Assembly: GCF_900098925.1 (NCBI RefSeq)
Contig: NZ_LT622359.1
Span: 659,887-723,886 of the forward strand
Direction of reading: 5' to 3'
Length of the DNA stretch: 64,000 nucleotides
From: Bacillus massiliglaciei
GTDB taxonomy: Bacteria > Bacillota > Bacilli > Bacillales > DSM-1321
Made by a program: the position numbers and the translations under genes. The notes beneath the pieces were generated by a model, which had not been told where the DNA came from, ran no database searches, and saw nothing but the letters and a program-made list of their open reading frames with translations. The first letter of the stretch is position 1. The number at the start of each line of letters is the position of its first letter. Positions 47,836 through 56,921 of the stretch are shown here, piece by piece.

Positions 47836-48828
47836 TTATTTTCGGGTCAGTTCTTGCCGTTCCCAAAGCTTTAGAGATGGATAAGGATCAAAACTCCATT
47901 CGGTAAATCCATTATCTTTATACAATCCGAAGTGAAGGTGCGGCGGGAATTTTCCGGAGGTGCCCGGAGGACCATAGCCGGTGCTGCCGACTCCGCCAAT
48001 CACTTGACCTGGCTTCACAGTCTGGCCGGCCTTTAGGTCTTTTGAAAAACCGCTGAGATGGGCAAAATAATGGTAGGTATTATTCAAGTCCCTGATGCCT
48101 ATTCTCCAGCCGCCGTATTTATTCCACCCTTTCATTTCAATCACGCCGTAGCATGTAGAACGAACCGGAAGACCATAATCAGCAAAAAGGTCTGTTCCTT
48201 CATGAATTCGCCGTCCGCCCCAGCCTCTGGGATCACCCCATGTATCCCGATAGGTATATTCCGATTTTACAGGGAGCGGAAAAGCTTTTTGCTGAAGATC
48301 CAGTTTGCCGTAAGCTTTGTAGATTTTGGCGTTATTCATTATGATACTGACTGCTTTGTCCCGTTTGTAATAATCCCATAACCCGATTCTGATGTTTTCT
48401 TCATCGGTTCCATAATACATTAAGTGTTTAGCAAAAGAGTAAAGCCGATCAAAATCATTATTCAGGTCCGCTTTTCCATCTCCGTCCCCATCTAATCCTA
48501 GGCCTTCGAACAAGCTGATAGACAGAGGATTGATATCTGTTTTATCAGGGTTAAGAGGACCCGTCCACCTGACTGGATCCATATAAATGCCTACTGGTCC
48601 TTTTGCATCCTCTCGATCATGAAGGGCCTTTCGCAAGGTATGTTCATATTGGTCCGCGCCTGCAATATAATACCATGGAATTTGCAGAACGGCTTCTATA
48701 TTTTTGTAGTACTGCATTCTTATCGTATAGTTATCTGAAGCCGCCGCTGTATTGGCCTGTGCCTTACTTTGAAATACCCCGGAGATAAGGAAGATGGCGA
48801 TAAAAAATGATAAATATTTTTTTTTCAC
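47836..48828 (-). CDS. lytH: M23 peptidase LytH (spore cortex)
   Basis: A 330-aa exported zinc peptidase matching B. subtilis LytH (YunA), an L-Ala-D-Glu endopeptidase made in the mother cell that trims cortex peptide side chains to single L-alanine. Signal peptide residues 1-25 (ending SKAQA). The M23 domain lies at about 185-325, with His209 and Asp213 in RIHEGTDLF and the HLH motif near 297-299. A central DGDGDGKADLNND (113-125) looks like an EF-hand-like calcium loop. Convergent with the HD-GYP gene, with only 6 bases between stops. Confidence 0.88.
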   Translation of the reverse strand: MKKKYLSFFIAIFLISGVFQSKAQANTAAASDNYTIRMQYYKNIEAVLQIPWYYIAGADQYEHTLRKALHDREDAKGPVGIYMDPVRWTGPLNPDKTDINPLSISLFEGLGLDGDGDGKADLNNDFDRLYSFAKHLMYYGTDEENIRIGLWDYYKRDKAVSIIMNNAKIYKAYGKLDLQQKAFPLPVKSEYTYRDTWGDPRGWGGRRIHEGTDLFADYGLPVRSTCYGVIEMKGWNKYGGWRIGIRDLNNTYHYFAHLSGFSKDLKAGQTVKPGQVIGGVGSTGYGPPGTSGKFPPHLHFGLYKDNGFTEWSFDPYPSLKLWERQELTRK

Positions 48829-48927
48829 AAGGAAGCTCCCTTCGTTCGTTCTTCCTATAGTTTTACAAATTCAGCAAGAATCATGAAAATTAATTTATGG
48901 AAAATACCTATTCAGGGTTTGAAAATA

Positions 48928-48962
48928 GGCTCCTGCAGTGGTTTTTTTCTTTTGCAGGAGCC
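48928..48962. terminator. Hairpin downstream of yutC
   Basis: GGCTCCTGCA / TGCAGGAGCC with a T-rich 15-base loop. It lies 31 bases past the yutC stop on the minus strand. No clear T run follows on that strand, so termination strength is uncertain. Confidence 0.55.
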
Positions 48963-48993
48963 GTGTATAAGCTACAATAAAAGAACATATCGG

Positions 48994-49647
48994 TCAGAAA
49001 TTTTTTGTGTTTTCATGAATGTTTTCATGATTATTTTTTTCTTCAGTCAGTTCTCCGTTTTCATTCTCGCTTTCACTCATAGTGAATCCTTGCGGTGACT
49101 TCAGCATTTGTTCCACCGTTTTTTCGATCATATATTCGATATCCCGGTTATTGGATCCTAATGTCGCAAAGTTTTCTACATTTTGGGCTAATGCTTTATT
49201 ATCACTGACATAGACATGGTAAAAGCGGGGAACAGCTGACATGGCGGTTCTTTTTACCTGATCTGCCGTTTCGTTCCGATTGTTTGAATCTGTTTGATAG
49301 ACGATGAGAACTTCTTCATCTGTTACAAGGGCAGATACATCCTCCACATTCGGTATCTGGATACAGAGTGAAGAAATGACTTTTGCAAGTTCTTCTCTGT
49401 TGAGCATAGGTGTGCTTTTACCTGGATCCTGTCCCTCTATGGCGGCACTGTTCATCCGAACAAACCCGAAATCTTCGGCTGAACGATTTGTATTTTGATA
49501 ATCCTCATCATAATAGCGGATGGGATTTCCCATATTTGCAGGGTTAATGGATTCGCTTTCCTTCAATCCTGCGCTGCCTTTGTTTTCAGAACAGGCTGTT
49601 AAAGCTAAAATAGAACTTATCCCGACTGTTACTATTATTTTTTGCAA
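48994..49647 (-). CDS. yutC: Sporulation lipoprotein YutC (YhcN/YlaJ family)
   Basis: A 217-aa lipoprotein. The signal peptide ends at LTAC with Cys19 lipidated. The YhcN/YlaJ domain (about residues 75-180) includes LNREELAKVISSLCIQIPNVEDVSALVTDEEVLIVY. The tail is Glu/Asn-rich and low complexity. Paralogue of the gene at 4110. Spore-associated by family. In B. subtilis lipA (yutB) lies between lytH and yutC; it is absent from this gap. Confidence 0.85.
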   Translation of the reverse strand: MQKIIVTVGISSILALTACSENKGSAGLKESESINPANMGNPIRYYDEDYQNTNRSAEDFGFVRMNSAAIEGQDPGKSTPMLNREELAKVISSLCIQIPNVEDVSALVTDEEVLIVYQTDSNNRNETADQVKRTAMSAVPRFYHVYVSDNKALAQNVENFATLGSNNRDIEYMIEKTVEQMLKSPQGFTMSESENENGELTEEKNNHENIHENTKNF

Positions 49648-49758
49648 TTGGCCACCCCCTTGAAGATAGGATAGACATTTTTTATCGGGAATTCGCTTAG
49701 TAATTGATGGGGAATCAGTTATAATTTAAAAAAGGCAAGCATTTGAGAGGTGAAATAA

Positions 49759-50034
49759 ATGATCAGCATCAATAATTTGTCATATGAAATCATTGAGGAT
49801 TATCGGGAAGGGTTTAATGAAGAGGCATTCAAAACCCGACATAGTGAAATCCTGACAAAATATGATTATATTGTGGGAGACTGGGGGTACGGTCAGCTAA
49901 GGCTGCGCGGCTTTTTTGATGACCAAAATCCGAAGGCTACCTTTGATACAAAAATAAGCACATTGTCTGAATACTTATATGAATACTGCAATTTTGGCTG
50001 CCCCTATTTTGTAGCTAAAAAAATCCGCAAGTAA
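49759..50034 (+). CDS. yutD: YutD family protein (DUF1027)
   Basis: A 91-aa DUF1027 protein: YDYIVGDWGYGQLRLRGFF in the middle and EYCNFGCPYFVAKKI at the end, both hallmarks. Function unknown. GAGAGGTGA precedes the ATG. Divergent from yutC, as in B. subtilis. Confidence 0.88.
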   Translation: MISINNLSYEIIEDYREGFNEEAFKTRHSEILTKYDYIVGDWGYGQLRLRGFFDDQNPKATFDTKISTLSEYLYEYCNFGCPYFVAKKIRK

Positions 50035-50105
50035 TGATTCCCTGTTAGGAGCCGAGACTGTCTGAATCGAAAGAGAAGATCCGGACAGGGTACAGGGATG
50101 ATAAA

Positions 50106-50138
50106 CAGGGCCCGAAAGAGATTCGGGCTCCTTTTTTA
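50106..50138. terminator. Terminator between convergent yutD and the next gene
   Basis: GCCCGAA / TTCGGGC, 5-base loop, then CTCCTTTTTT. It serves yutD; for the minus strand it overlaps the end of the facing gene. Confidence 0.85.
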
Positions 50139-50426
50139 ATCATTGCCATATCCATCATACGGTGACTGTGAGTCTCTGTCAGGAGCATCATGAGGCTGGT
50201 GGGCTCCCGGGAATTCACGGGGCATTCCTTCATGAAGGGATTTATTTTCCCAATTGAATGCTGTGTAATAGCGCTGCCCCTCTTCCCAATCTGTACTTTT
50301 ATTTTCAACTGGTGCTTCAGCTCCCAATGCCGATCCATATGGACCTTCGGGAAATTCCTCTGGCACCAAAAAGTTTCTTTGCTTTTCCACATTAGACAAT
50401 TCATGATATTTCTTGTTCTTGCTCAT
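50136..50426 (-). CDS. Conserved small acidic protein of unknown function
   Basis: A 96-aa hydrophilic protein, MSKNKKYHELSNVEKQRNFL and onward, with the repeated PEEFPEGPYGS and REFPGAHQPHDAPDRD motifs. Such proteins are conserved in Bacillus and are usually annotated only as cytosolic protein. No signal peptide or membrane segment. ATG 50426 is behind GGGGGAAC; the frame extends 7 codons up without a ribosome site. Confidence 0.75.
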   Translation of the reverse strand: MSKNKKYHELSNVEKQRNFLVPEEFPEGPYGSALGAEAPVENKSTDWEEGQRYYTAFNWENKSLHEGMPREFPGAHQPHDAPDRDSQSPYDGYGND

Positions 50427-50491
50427 AGCTGTTCCCCCTTTATGCACCGTCTAGTATCAGGGTGCCCAAAGAAAGAGAAAAGCTTTCTTTA

Positions 50492-50758
50492 TTAAATGAT
50501 TTCCAGCAAAAAGCCCGCCAGTTCTTTAGCTTCGGCTTCAGAGATTTGAAAAGCGTGTTCAAGATACCCTTCTTCCTCTAAATCATCCGGCCCTATTATG
50601 GCAAATCTGCTTCCCTGCATGTTTAAAACCAATTTTTTACCATAAAATCGATCTGTCATCATGATTGCCAGATCAAATCGGGATTCTTCTCCCATAAAGC
50701 TGACAAAGCGTGTTTTTGTATCTAATAAATCATTATATAGGAAAAACCGTTCGTTCAT
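50492..50758 (-). CDS. DUF3055 protein
   Basis: An 88-aa protein with the DUF3055 pattern (FFLYNDLLDTKTRFVSFMG near the start; EEEGYLEHAFQISEAEAKELAGFL at the end). Function unknown. GGAGAGGAA precedes the ATG. Lies just upstream of the small acidic protein on the same strand, 65 bases away. Confidence 0.8.
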   Translation of the reverse strand: MNERFFLYNDLLDTKTRFVSFMGEESRFDLAIMMTDRFYGKKLVLNMQGSRFAIIGPDDLEEEGYLEHAFQISEAEAKELAGFLLEII

Positions 50759-51006
50759 TTATTCCTCTCCTTTTTCTAACCCATAAGCTTTTGCTGAGTA
50801 TTATCATATCAAAACTCCTTCTTCTATAGTACATAATCCGGCTGAAAAATTATAGCCAGGTTCCATGCTCTTCTTTCGTTATTTTTTCATGGGAATTATG
50901 GATTAAATTCGATAAATTTCAACAATTTATGCTAAAATATAGGTAATATAACCCGGTAAATAGGTATTGTTTCCAGTTTGTCCTATTAATGAGAAAGGAG
51001 GAAAAT

Positions 51007-52311
51007 ATGACTAATTGGTTTAAGGTTTTTATGCCTCTTTCTAGATTGCAGTTTTACCCGCCAAAATTTATCATCAGAAATCCAGTTGTTCGCATAGTAG
51101 AAAGGTCCTTTGATGAAGGATTTCATGTAATCGTCAGTGTATTTAATCTGCACAATCTTACTGAAATAAGAGAAAACCTCTCTTCGAAAGAATATCCTCT
51201 TTTTTTAGCTGCCTTGAGAGCTGCCTTTAAAGAGTCTGTGCTTGCTGTGATGAAGGCAGAGGATATCCTGAATCTTCATGATCATAACAGCGTTGGCTTA
51301 ACGCTGATTCACCGAACGGAAAATTGCAGAAAGACGATTGCTGAGATGGATGGCATCCTTTTCGATATAGAAGAACAGGTACAGCGGTTGATGAGCGGAT
51401 TTTCTCCAGAGCTGAAAAGACTGAGCATACGGAGAGGCTACATGTTCTTGGAAAAGGAACCTATTGTAGAAAGGTCATTGAATAAAGCACAGCACCAAGC
51501 TCAGGCTATGGCGGAACAAGCCAAAGGTAAAACCCATTACGATACACTTTCTGCCATACGCCATATGATTCAGGAAGAGAATATCCGGTTATTGGCTCAG
51601 CCCATATTCGATGTTGAAACGAAAAGTATCAAAGCGTATGAAGTTTTGACAAGGGGACCGGCTAATACGGAACTTGAAAATCCGCTAACCCTCTTTACTT
51701 TAGCGCGGCAGACCGGAACTCTTTATGAAGTAGAAAAGCTTGTCATGAAAAAATCATTTGAACAAATATCTCAAAATGAATCTGGGCAGACTGTGTTTAT
51801 TAATTTTTCTCCTCTGACGATAGGGAGACAAGAATTTATTTCAGATATTATAAGCTCTTTAAAGAGATTTCCGAAGGTTTCGGCTGATCAAATTGTCATT
51901 GAAGTGACAGAACGGGAAAGGGCGGATGATCAAAAGGGCTTTTCTGAAAACATCAAAATATTGAAGCAATTAGGCTTTCGTTTGGCGTTGGATGATACGG
52001 GAGCCGGCTACTCCAACTTAAATTCCATTATTGAAATCATGCCGGATATTATTAAGGTAGACCGTTCAGTCATCCAAGAGATTGATCAAAGCCCGATTAA
52101 AGAGTCGATGTTAAAAGGGATTTTGCTGATTGCCAAAGAAACAGGGTCCACTGTAGTGGCAGAAGGAATTGAGACTGCAGGAGAAGCTATGGTATTATCA
52201 AAGAATAAGGTTGATCTGGCACAAGGCTTTTTTTATGCCAAGCCTTCGAATGTAAGAAATATTCCGCTGTCACCTAAGAACAGAAAGGATCTGGACAAAT
52301 GTACTTTGTAG
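51007..52311 (+). CDS. EAL domain cyclic di-GMP phosphodiesterase
   Basis: A 434-aa protein. Residues about 190-425 form an EAL domain that hydrolyses cyclic di-GMP to pGpG. Metal and substrate residues look intact: EVLTRG near 211 (EVL variant of EAL), NFSP near 265, EVTER near 300, LDDTGAGYSNL near 327 (DDFG variant), IKVDRS near 350, VAEGIE near 385 and QGFFYAKP near 408. The N-terminal ~170 residues resemble a degenerate GGDEF/sensor region but lack GGDEF. Start ATG 51007 is behind AAAGGAGG. Its end overlaps yutE by 13 bases. Confidence 0.9.
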   Translation: MTNWFKVFMPLSRLQFYPPKFIIRNPVVRIVERSFDEGFHVIVSVFNLHNLTEIRENLSSKEYPLFLAALRAAFKESVLAVMKAEDILNLHDHNSVGLTLIHRTENCRKTIAEMDGILFDIEEQVQRLMSGFSPELKRLSIRRGYMFLEKEPIVERSLNKAQHQAQAMAEQAKGKTHYDTLSAIRHMIQEENIRLLAQPIFDVETKSIKAYEVLTRGPANTELENPLTLFTLARQTGTLYEVEKLVMKKSFEQISQNESGQTVFINFSPLTIGRQEFISDIISSLKRFPKVSADQIVIEVTERERADDQKGFSENIKILKQLGFRLALDDTGAGYSNLNSIIEIMPDIIKVDRSVIQEIDQSPIKESMLKGILLIAKETGSTVVAEGIETAGEAMVLSKNKVDLAQGFFYAKPSNVRNIPLSPKNRKDLDKCTL

Positions 52312-52733
52312 ATAGGCAAAAAATTGAACAAATCTTATGTTTTCTGGAAAAACAGCTAGACTTTCTTGAAAAAAGAGAAATGAAAGATGATTATTCTAAG
52401 CTTGCGATGGAAAGGGCTGTTCAAACGTCAATTGACGCTGTCCTTGATGTTGGGAATGCTCTTATTGATGGTTTTATTATGCGTGATCCAGGAAGTTATG
52501 AGGATATCATAGATATTTTATTAGATGAAAAAGTAATTGCTGCTGATGCAGCAAATCAATTTAAGTCGATCCTCCCTTTGCGGAAAATGCTTGTTCAGGA
52601 TTACATGGAAGTATCCCATGAAAGGTTGGAAGAAGGTTTTAACAAGAGTCTTCCCGCTTTCCGAACATTTCCGGAAGTTGTCCGAAACTATTTAACGACT
52701 GAATTGGGACCTGTATCAGCCTTTAAAAACTAA
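52299..52733 (+). CDS. yutE: YutE, DUF86 (HepT-like) protein
   Basis: A 144-aa all-helical DUF86 protein. The family includes HepT toxins of HEPN-MNT modules, whose RX4-6H motif is catalytic. Here no such RxxxxH with a MNT partner is evident, so it is more likely a non-toxin housekeeping member like B. subtilis YutE. Conserved stretch RAVQTSIDAVLDVGNALI near residue 47. Translation is coupled to the overlapping EAL gene. Confidence 0.85.
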   Translation: MYFVDRQKIEQILCFLEKQLDFLEKREMKDDYSKLAMERAVQTSIDAVLDVGNALIDGFIMRDPGSYEDIIDILLDEKVIAADAANQFKSILPLRKMLVQDYMEVSHERLEEGFNKSLPAFRTFPEVVRNYLTTELGPVSAFKN

Positions 52734-52853
52734 GCTGTATCATAAACTGTGCTGTGGGCTGACGTTTAAAGACCTGTTCACTCATTTTCACCATTATAGG
52801 CAGACGTTACAGCAGGAACAGCCAAAAAAGGAGTTTGGAAAGGAGGGTAAATC

Positions 52854-53621
52854 TTGAAATCATATCAAGGATACCTTATTGATTTGGACGGAACGATGTA
52901 TCGCGGCACAGAAGAGATTGCGGAAGCTGCGAACTTTATTGAACAATTAAGAAAAAGAGAGATCCCTTATTTATTTGTAACCAATAATTCCTCTCGCACA
53001 CCCGCTCAGGTAGCGAGTAAACTGCGTGATTTTAGAATACCAACAACAGAGGAACAAGTCTTCACGACCAGTATGGCAACTGCAAATTTCATTGCGGAAA
53101 GAAAGGCGGATGCCGCGGTTTATGCGATAGGGGAAGAAGGCATTCTTGAAGCACTGAAAGAAAAAGGCTTAACTTTAACAGAGGAAAAACCGGAATTTGT
53201 GGTTGTTGGAATCGACCGGGGCATTACATATGAAAAGCTTGCAATAGCATGCCTTGGTGTCCGCAATGGGGCCAAATTCATTTCAACGAATGGGGATATT
53301 GCCATACCGACTGAACGAGGGCTCCTTCCAGGAAATGGAGCTTTAACTTCTGTTATTACTGTTTCCACTCAAGTAGAACCTATATTCATTGGAAAGCCTG
53401 AAGCGATTATTGTGGAGCAGGCTCTGAAGGTGCTTGGTGTTCCTAAAGACCAAGTTCTTATGGTAGGGGATAATTATGATACTGATATTTTGGCAGGCAT
53501 TAACGCGGGAATTGATACGCTCCTTGTTCATACTGGCGTAACATCCAGGGAACATCTTAAAGGGTATGATATTCAGCCTGTGCATGCGGTGGATACATTG
53601 GATCAGTGGAAATTTGAATAA
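52854..53621 (+). CDS. yutF: HAD-family phosphatase YutF (NagD-like)
   Basis: A 255-aa HAD IIA phosphatase. Motif I is DLDGTMYRG (about residues 8-16), with FVTNNSSRTP (motif II region), IGKPEAIIVEQAL, and motif IV VGDNYDTDILAG near 202. Similar to the NagD/AraL sugar-phosphate phosphatases; natural substrate unknown. Starts with TTG at 52854 behind AAAGGAGGG at correct spacing. Followed by a strong bidirectional terminator. Confidence 0.92.
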   Translation: MKSYQGYLIDLDGTMYRGTEEIAEAANFIEQLRKREIPYLFVTNNSSRTPAQVASKLRDFRIPTTEEQVFTTSMATANFIAERKADAAVYAIGEEGILEALKEKGLTLTEEKPEFVVVGIDRGITYEKLAIACLGVRNGAKFISTNGDIAIPTERGLLPGNGALTSVITVSTQVEPIFIGKPEAIIVEQALKVLGVPKDQVLMVGDNYDTDILAGINAGIDTLLVHTGVTSREHLKGYDIQPVHAVDTLDQWKFE

Positions 53622-53636
53622 TGCGTTATTCGCTAA

Positions 53637-53679
53637 AAAGGCATGAATTCCGGTACAGACCGAATTCATGCCTTTTTTA
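53637..53679. terminator. Bidirectional terminator between yutF and yutG
   Basis: AAAGGCATGAATTC / GAATTCATGCCTTT, an exact 14-bp stem, with T runs on both strands. Confidence 0.93.
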
Positions 53680-53689
53680 TTCTCCTTTT

Positions 53690-54187
53690 TTATTCTGTTT
53701 TCCGCGAACTGTGCGCAAGCCTGCTCGAGGCAGCAGCAGCGATTGCTCCTACTATATCATCCAGGAATGTATGGATTTTCCCCGTGCTTTTGTCATTTAA
53801 ATATTGGAGGATTCCAGGCTTTTGCTTGTCGATGTAACCGTAATTGGTAAAGCCGATGGAGCCATAGACATTCACGATGGAGAGCGCTAGAATTTCATCC
53901 ACACCATATAAGCTTTCATCTATCTGTATTGTGTTTTGGAGAGGGGATTCGAGCATCCCTTTTTCTGCAAGTATATCCAGCTGAATGCCGGTTAAAATAG
54001 CGTTCTGCACTTCCCGTTTTGAGAGGACTCTCTCTACGTTTTGAATACACTCAGACATTTGGAGGTCTGGGTGGTAGCTGGATTGGAGGTACATGACCAG
54101 TTCAGCGATGTCTTCAATACGGACCCCTCTGTCCTGAAGCCATTTTCTTGCTGTCTGTTCGGAAAGAGATAATTCATTCATATCCAT
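53690..54187 (-). CDS. yutG: YutG, phosphatidylglycerophosphatase A-like
   Basis: A 165-aa PgpA-family protein. The conserved region is VDEILALSIVNVYGSIGFTNYGYIDKQKPG and KIHTFLDDIVGAIAAA near the C-terminus. PgpA converts phosphatidylglycerol phosphate to phosphatidylglycerol in E. coli, but the Bacillus YutG branch is soluble and its role not settled. AAAGGTGAT precedes ATG 54187. A second ATG is two codons in. Confidence 0.82.
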   Translation of the reverse strand: MDMNELSLSEQTARKWLQDRGVRIEDIAELVMYLQSSYHPDLQMSECIQNVERVLSKREVQNAILTGIQLDILAEKGMLESPLQNTIQIDESLYGVDEILALSIVNVYGSIGFTNYGYIDKQKPGILQYLNDKSTGKIHTFLDDIVGAIAAAASSRLAHSSRKTE

Positions 54188-54378
54188 ATTATCACCTTTT
54201 TATTTTATTTTTCGTGATTCCTTAAAAAAGTACAGAAGCGGTGAACTGGAATACAGCTGTAATCTCATACAGCTCAATCTTTCATTTCTATATGAAAAAA
54301 TACAGATTCCAATAACCATGACATATACATATATTGTCCAGCACTTACTATTTCAACCCATAGAAGGGCGGCCTGTTT

Positions 54379-55380
54379 ATGATTGAAGAAATCATTTATC
54401 ACTACTACGGGATACAGGTGGAAAGAGAAGAGCCTGATAATCGGTTCCCAAGCTTTATTTCTGGCAATAATTTATATACGATTATCCCATTGGAAACATT
54501 GGATGAAGATGAGCTTTATGAAAGGCAGCTGATGTCTGAGCATTTGCTGCTGCAAGGGGATCGATATGTTTCGGCATTTGTCTTGGCACAGCATGGAAGC
54601 TATGTGTCAGAAGCAGAAGAGCAATTGTTCATTCTGCTCATGAACGAGATAAGGGAAGCACCAAGAAATCAGCATCTTGGCCGCAGGATGGCCAAATTCC
54701 ATCAAAGGGGACGGAGTATCAATGAACCGATGAAAAGATGCTCACGAATAGGTCAATGGAAAACACTGTGGGAACATAGAATCGACCAAATTGAGAAGCT
54801 TTGGAGCGAAAAACTTCATACCCACCCGAGTAATGAATTTGAAAGGTTATTTATAGAGACTTTCCCTTATTATATGGTGCTTGGTGAAAATGCGATCCAA
54901 TATTTGGTTGATACGGAGATTGATGATGAACCGGGAGCAGTTGACAGCGGAACCATTTGTTATGAAAGGTTTTCCGCTAAGACATGGGGAACAGAGAAAT
55001 GTATAAAAAATCCGTTTGACTGGCTGATCGACCATGGTACGAGAGATGTAGCAGAAGTGACGAGGGAACACTATTTTCAGAATGTCCACACCCATCAGAG
55101 GTGGCTGGCCCAATTTTTTTATGATTATCAGAGCGTGATTCCATTCTCGAGTTTTTCAGCTCGGCTGTTATATTCAAGAATGCTTTTTCCTATTCATTAT
55201 TTTGAGACGGTTGAAGCTTATTTTGCTAATAATGATGAATCAAGGTCGAATGAACTGGAGGATAGAATGAAGCAATATATTCGGGGATCCCAAGGCTATG
55301 AGCAGTTTTTGAAAAATTTTTATGATTTGGCTCAGATTCCGGCAAAGTATCTAAGTCTTCCCGCAATTGATTGGATTTAA
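54379..55380 (+). CDS. yutH: Spore coat-associated protein YutH
   Basis: A 333-aa CotS/YutH-family protein with a choline-kinase/APH-like fold. The catalytic HxDxxxxN loop is not evident, so enzymatic activity is doubtful. It shows HLGRRMAKFHQRG near residue 97 and FDWLIDHGTRDVAE near 212. Known as a spore-coat-associated protein in B. subtilis and placed, as there, next to hom-thrCB. AGAAGGGCGG precedes the ATG. Confidence 0.85.
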   Translation: MIEEIIYHYYGIQVEREEPDNRFPSFISGNNLYTIIPLETLDEDELYERQLMSEHLLLQGDRYVSAFVLAQHGSYVSEAEEQLFILLMNEIREAPRNQHLGRRMAKFHQRGRSINEPMKRCSRIGQWKTLWEHRIDQIEKLWSEKLHTHPSNEFERLFIETFPYYMVLGENAIQYLVDTEIDDEPGAVDSGTICYERFSAKTWGTEKCIKNPFDWLIDHGTRDVAEVTREHYFQNVHTHQRWLAQFFYDYQSVIPFSSFSARLLYSRMLFPIHYFETVEAYFANNDESRSNELEDRMKQYIRGSQGYEQFLKNFYDLAQIPAKYLSLPAIDWI

Positions 55381-55401
55381 CTGAAAAATCCCTCTTTTTG
55401 T

Positions 55402-55438
55402 AAGCCTCCCTATGTTATCATGATAAGGGGGCTTTTTT
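55402..55438 (+). terminator. Terminator after yutH
   Basis: AAGCCTCCC / GGGGGCTT stem followed by TTTTTT. Confidence 0.85.
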
Positions 55439-55622
55439 AAATGATCGGTTTCCGCTTTTTGGGCGGCTGTGTTTAAAGGAATTGACTCATATATTGTAAA
55501 CTTCAAAATAATACTCTATTGTATATTTTCTAACTATTGATAATTATTAATAAAAGACCTATAATGTCTACTATACATAAACAATTGTTTGTATCAGGGA
55601 TACAGTTAGGGGAGGGTTCATT

Positions 55623-56921
55623 ATGAAGGCCATTTCGATTGGTTTATTAGGGTTAGGAACAGTAGGATCGGGTGTCGTCAAAATCATTGAAAGCCATCAG
55701 GATAAACTCATGCATCAGATTGGCTGCCCGGTAAAAGTCAGTAAAGTTTTAGTGAAAAACATGGAGAAAGAGCGGGCTGTTGCGATTGATAAGAATTTAT
55801 TGTCATCAAGGCCTGAAGAGGTGCTCGAAGATCCTGAAATTGACGTCATTATTGAGGTAATGGGCGGTATTGAAGAAACGAGAGAATATATACTTCAGGC
55901 CCTTCAAAATAAAAAGCATGTCGTAACAGCGAATAAAGACTTGATGGCATTGTACGGCGCAGAGCTTTTACAGACAGCCACCGAAAATGAATGTGATCTT
56001 TTCTATGAAGCAAGTGTAGCCGGAGGGATCCCGATTCTCCGCGGATTAACAGACGGTCTATCATCAGACAGGATTACTAAAATGATGGGAATCGTTAATG
56101 GGACGACGAACTTCATTTTGACAAAGATGAGCAAGGAAGGAAGACCCTATGAAGAGGTTTTGAAAGAAGCGCAGGAATTAGGATTTGCCGAAAGTGATCC
56201 TACGGCAGATGTAGAGGGACTGGATGCTGCAAGGAAGATGGCTATTTTGGCAACGCTCGGTTTTTCAATGAATGTTGAGCTTGATGATGTAATGGTTGAG
56301 GGGATTACGAACATTTCAGAGGAAGATCTGGAATACAGCAAAACATTGGGATATACGATGAAACTGATTGGAATGGCTTCAAGAAGCGGAAACAATGTGG
56401 AAGTCAGTGTACAGCCTGCCCTTCTTGCTGAAAGTCATCCGCTGGCATCTGTAAATAATGAATATAATGCGGTATATGTATACGGTGAGGCAGTAGGGGA
56501 GACTATGTTTTACGGTCCTGGTGCAGGAAGCCTTCCGACAGCTACTGCTGTAGTATCAGACCTTGTCGCAGTGCTTAAAAATTTAAGGCTGGGTGTCAAT
56601 GGAAGAAGTGCCATTTCCCCGCAATTTCCTAAGTCATTAAAAAGAAGTGACGAAATATTCGCCAAGTTTTTTATCAGACTTCATGTGAAAGATGAAGTCG
56701 GCGTGCTGGCCAAGATCACGAATATATTCGCGGAGCATGGGGTAGGCTTTGATAAGATTCTTCAGCTTCCTTTAACCGATCACGGGGCTTCGGAAATTGT
56801 TCTAGTCACCCATAAGGCTTCTATGGCTGCCTTTGAGCAAATTAAACAAAAGCTGAATGACTTTGAGATGGTCAATCAAATCAAGAGTACATATCGAGTG
56901 GAAGGAGAGGACAATAAATGA
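55623..56921 (+). CDS. hom: Homoserine dehydrogenase
   Basis: NAD(P)H reduction of aspartate semialdehyde to homoserine, the branch point to threonine and methionine. The 432-aa protein has the Rossmann motif [11 protein letters not shown] (about 7-17), [15 protein letters not shown] near 80, the catalytic domain with [17 protein letters not shown] near 190, and a C-terminal ACT domain (about 350-430) for feedback by threonine. GGGGAGGG precedes the ATG. First of hom-thrC-thrB; no T-box or riboswitch was found in the 240-base leader. Confidence 0.95.
   Translation: MKAISIGLLGLGTVGSGVVKIIESHQDKLMHQIGCPVKVSKVLVKNMEKERAVAIDKNLLSSRPEEVLEDPEIDVIIEVMGGIEETREYILQALQNKKHVVTANKDLMALYGAELLQTATENECDLFYEASVAGGIPILRGLTDGLSSDRITKMMGIVNGTTNFILTKMSKEGRPYEEVLKEAQELGFAESDPTADVEGLDAARKMAILATLGFSMNVELDDVMVEGITNISEEDLEYSKTLGYTMKLIGMASRSGNNVEVSVQPALLAESHPLASVNNEYNAVYVYGEAVGETMFYGPGAGSLPTATAVVSDLVAVLKNLRLGVNGRSAISPQFPKSLKRSDEIFAKFFIRLHVKDEVGVLAKITNIFAEHGVGFDKILQLPLTDHGASEIVLVTHKASMAAFEQIKQKLNDFEMVNQIKSTYRVEGEDNK

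Noticed and set aside
52299-52733. HEPN/MNT toxin-antitoxin reading of yutE
   Set aside because: There is no nucleotidyltransferase partner and no clear RX4-6H motif. YutE is a conserved single gene in Bacillus.
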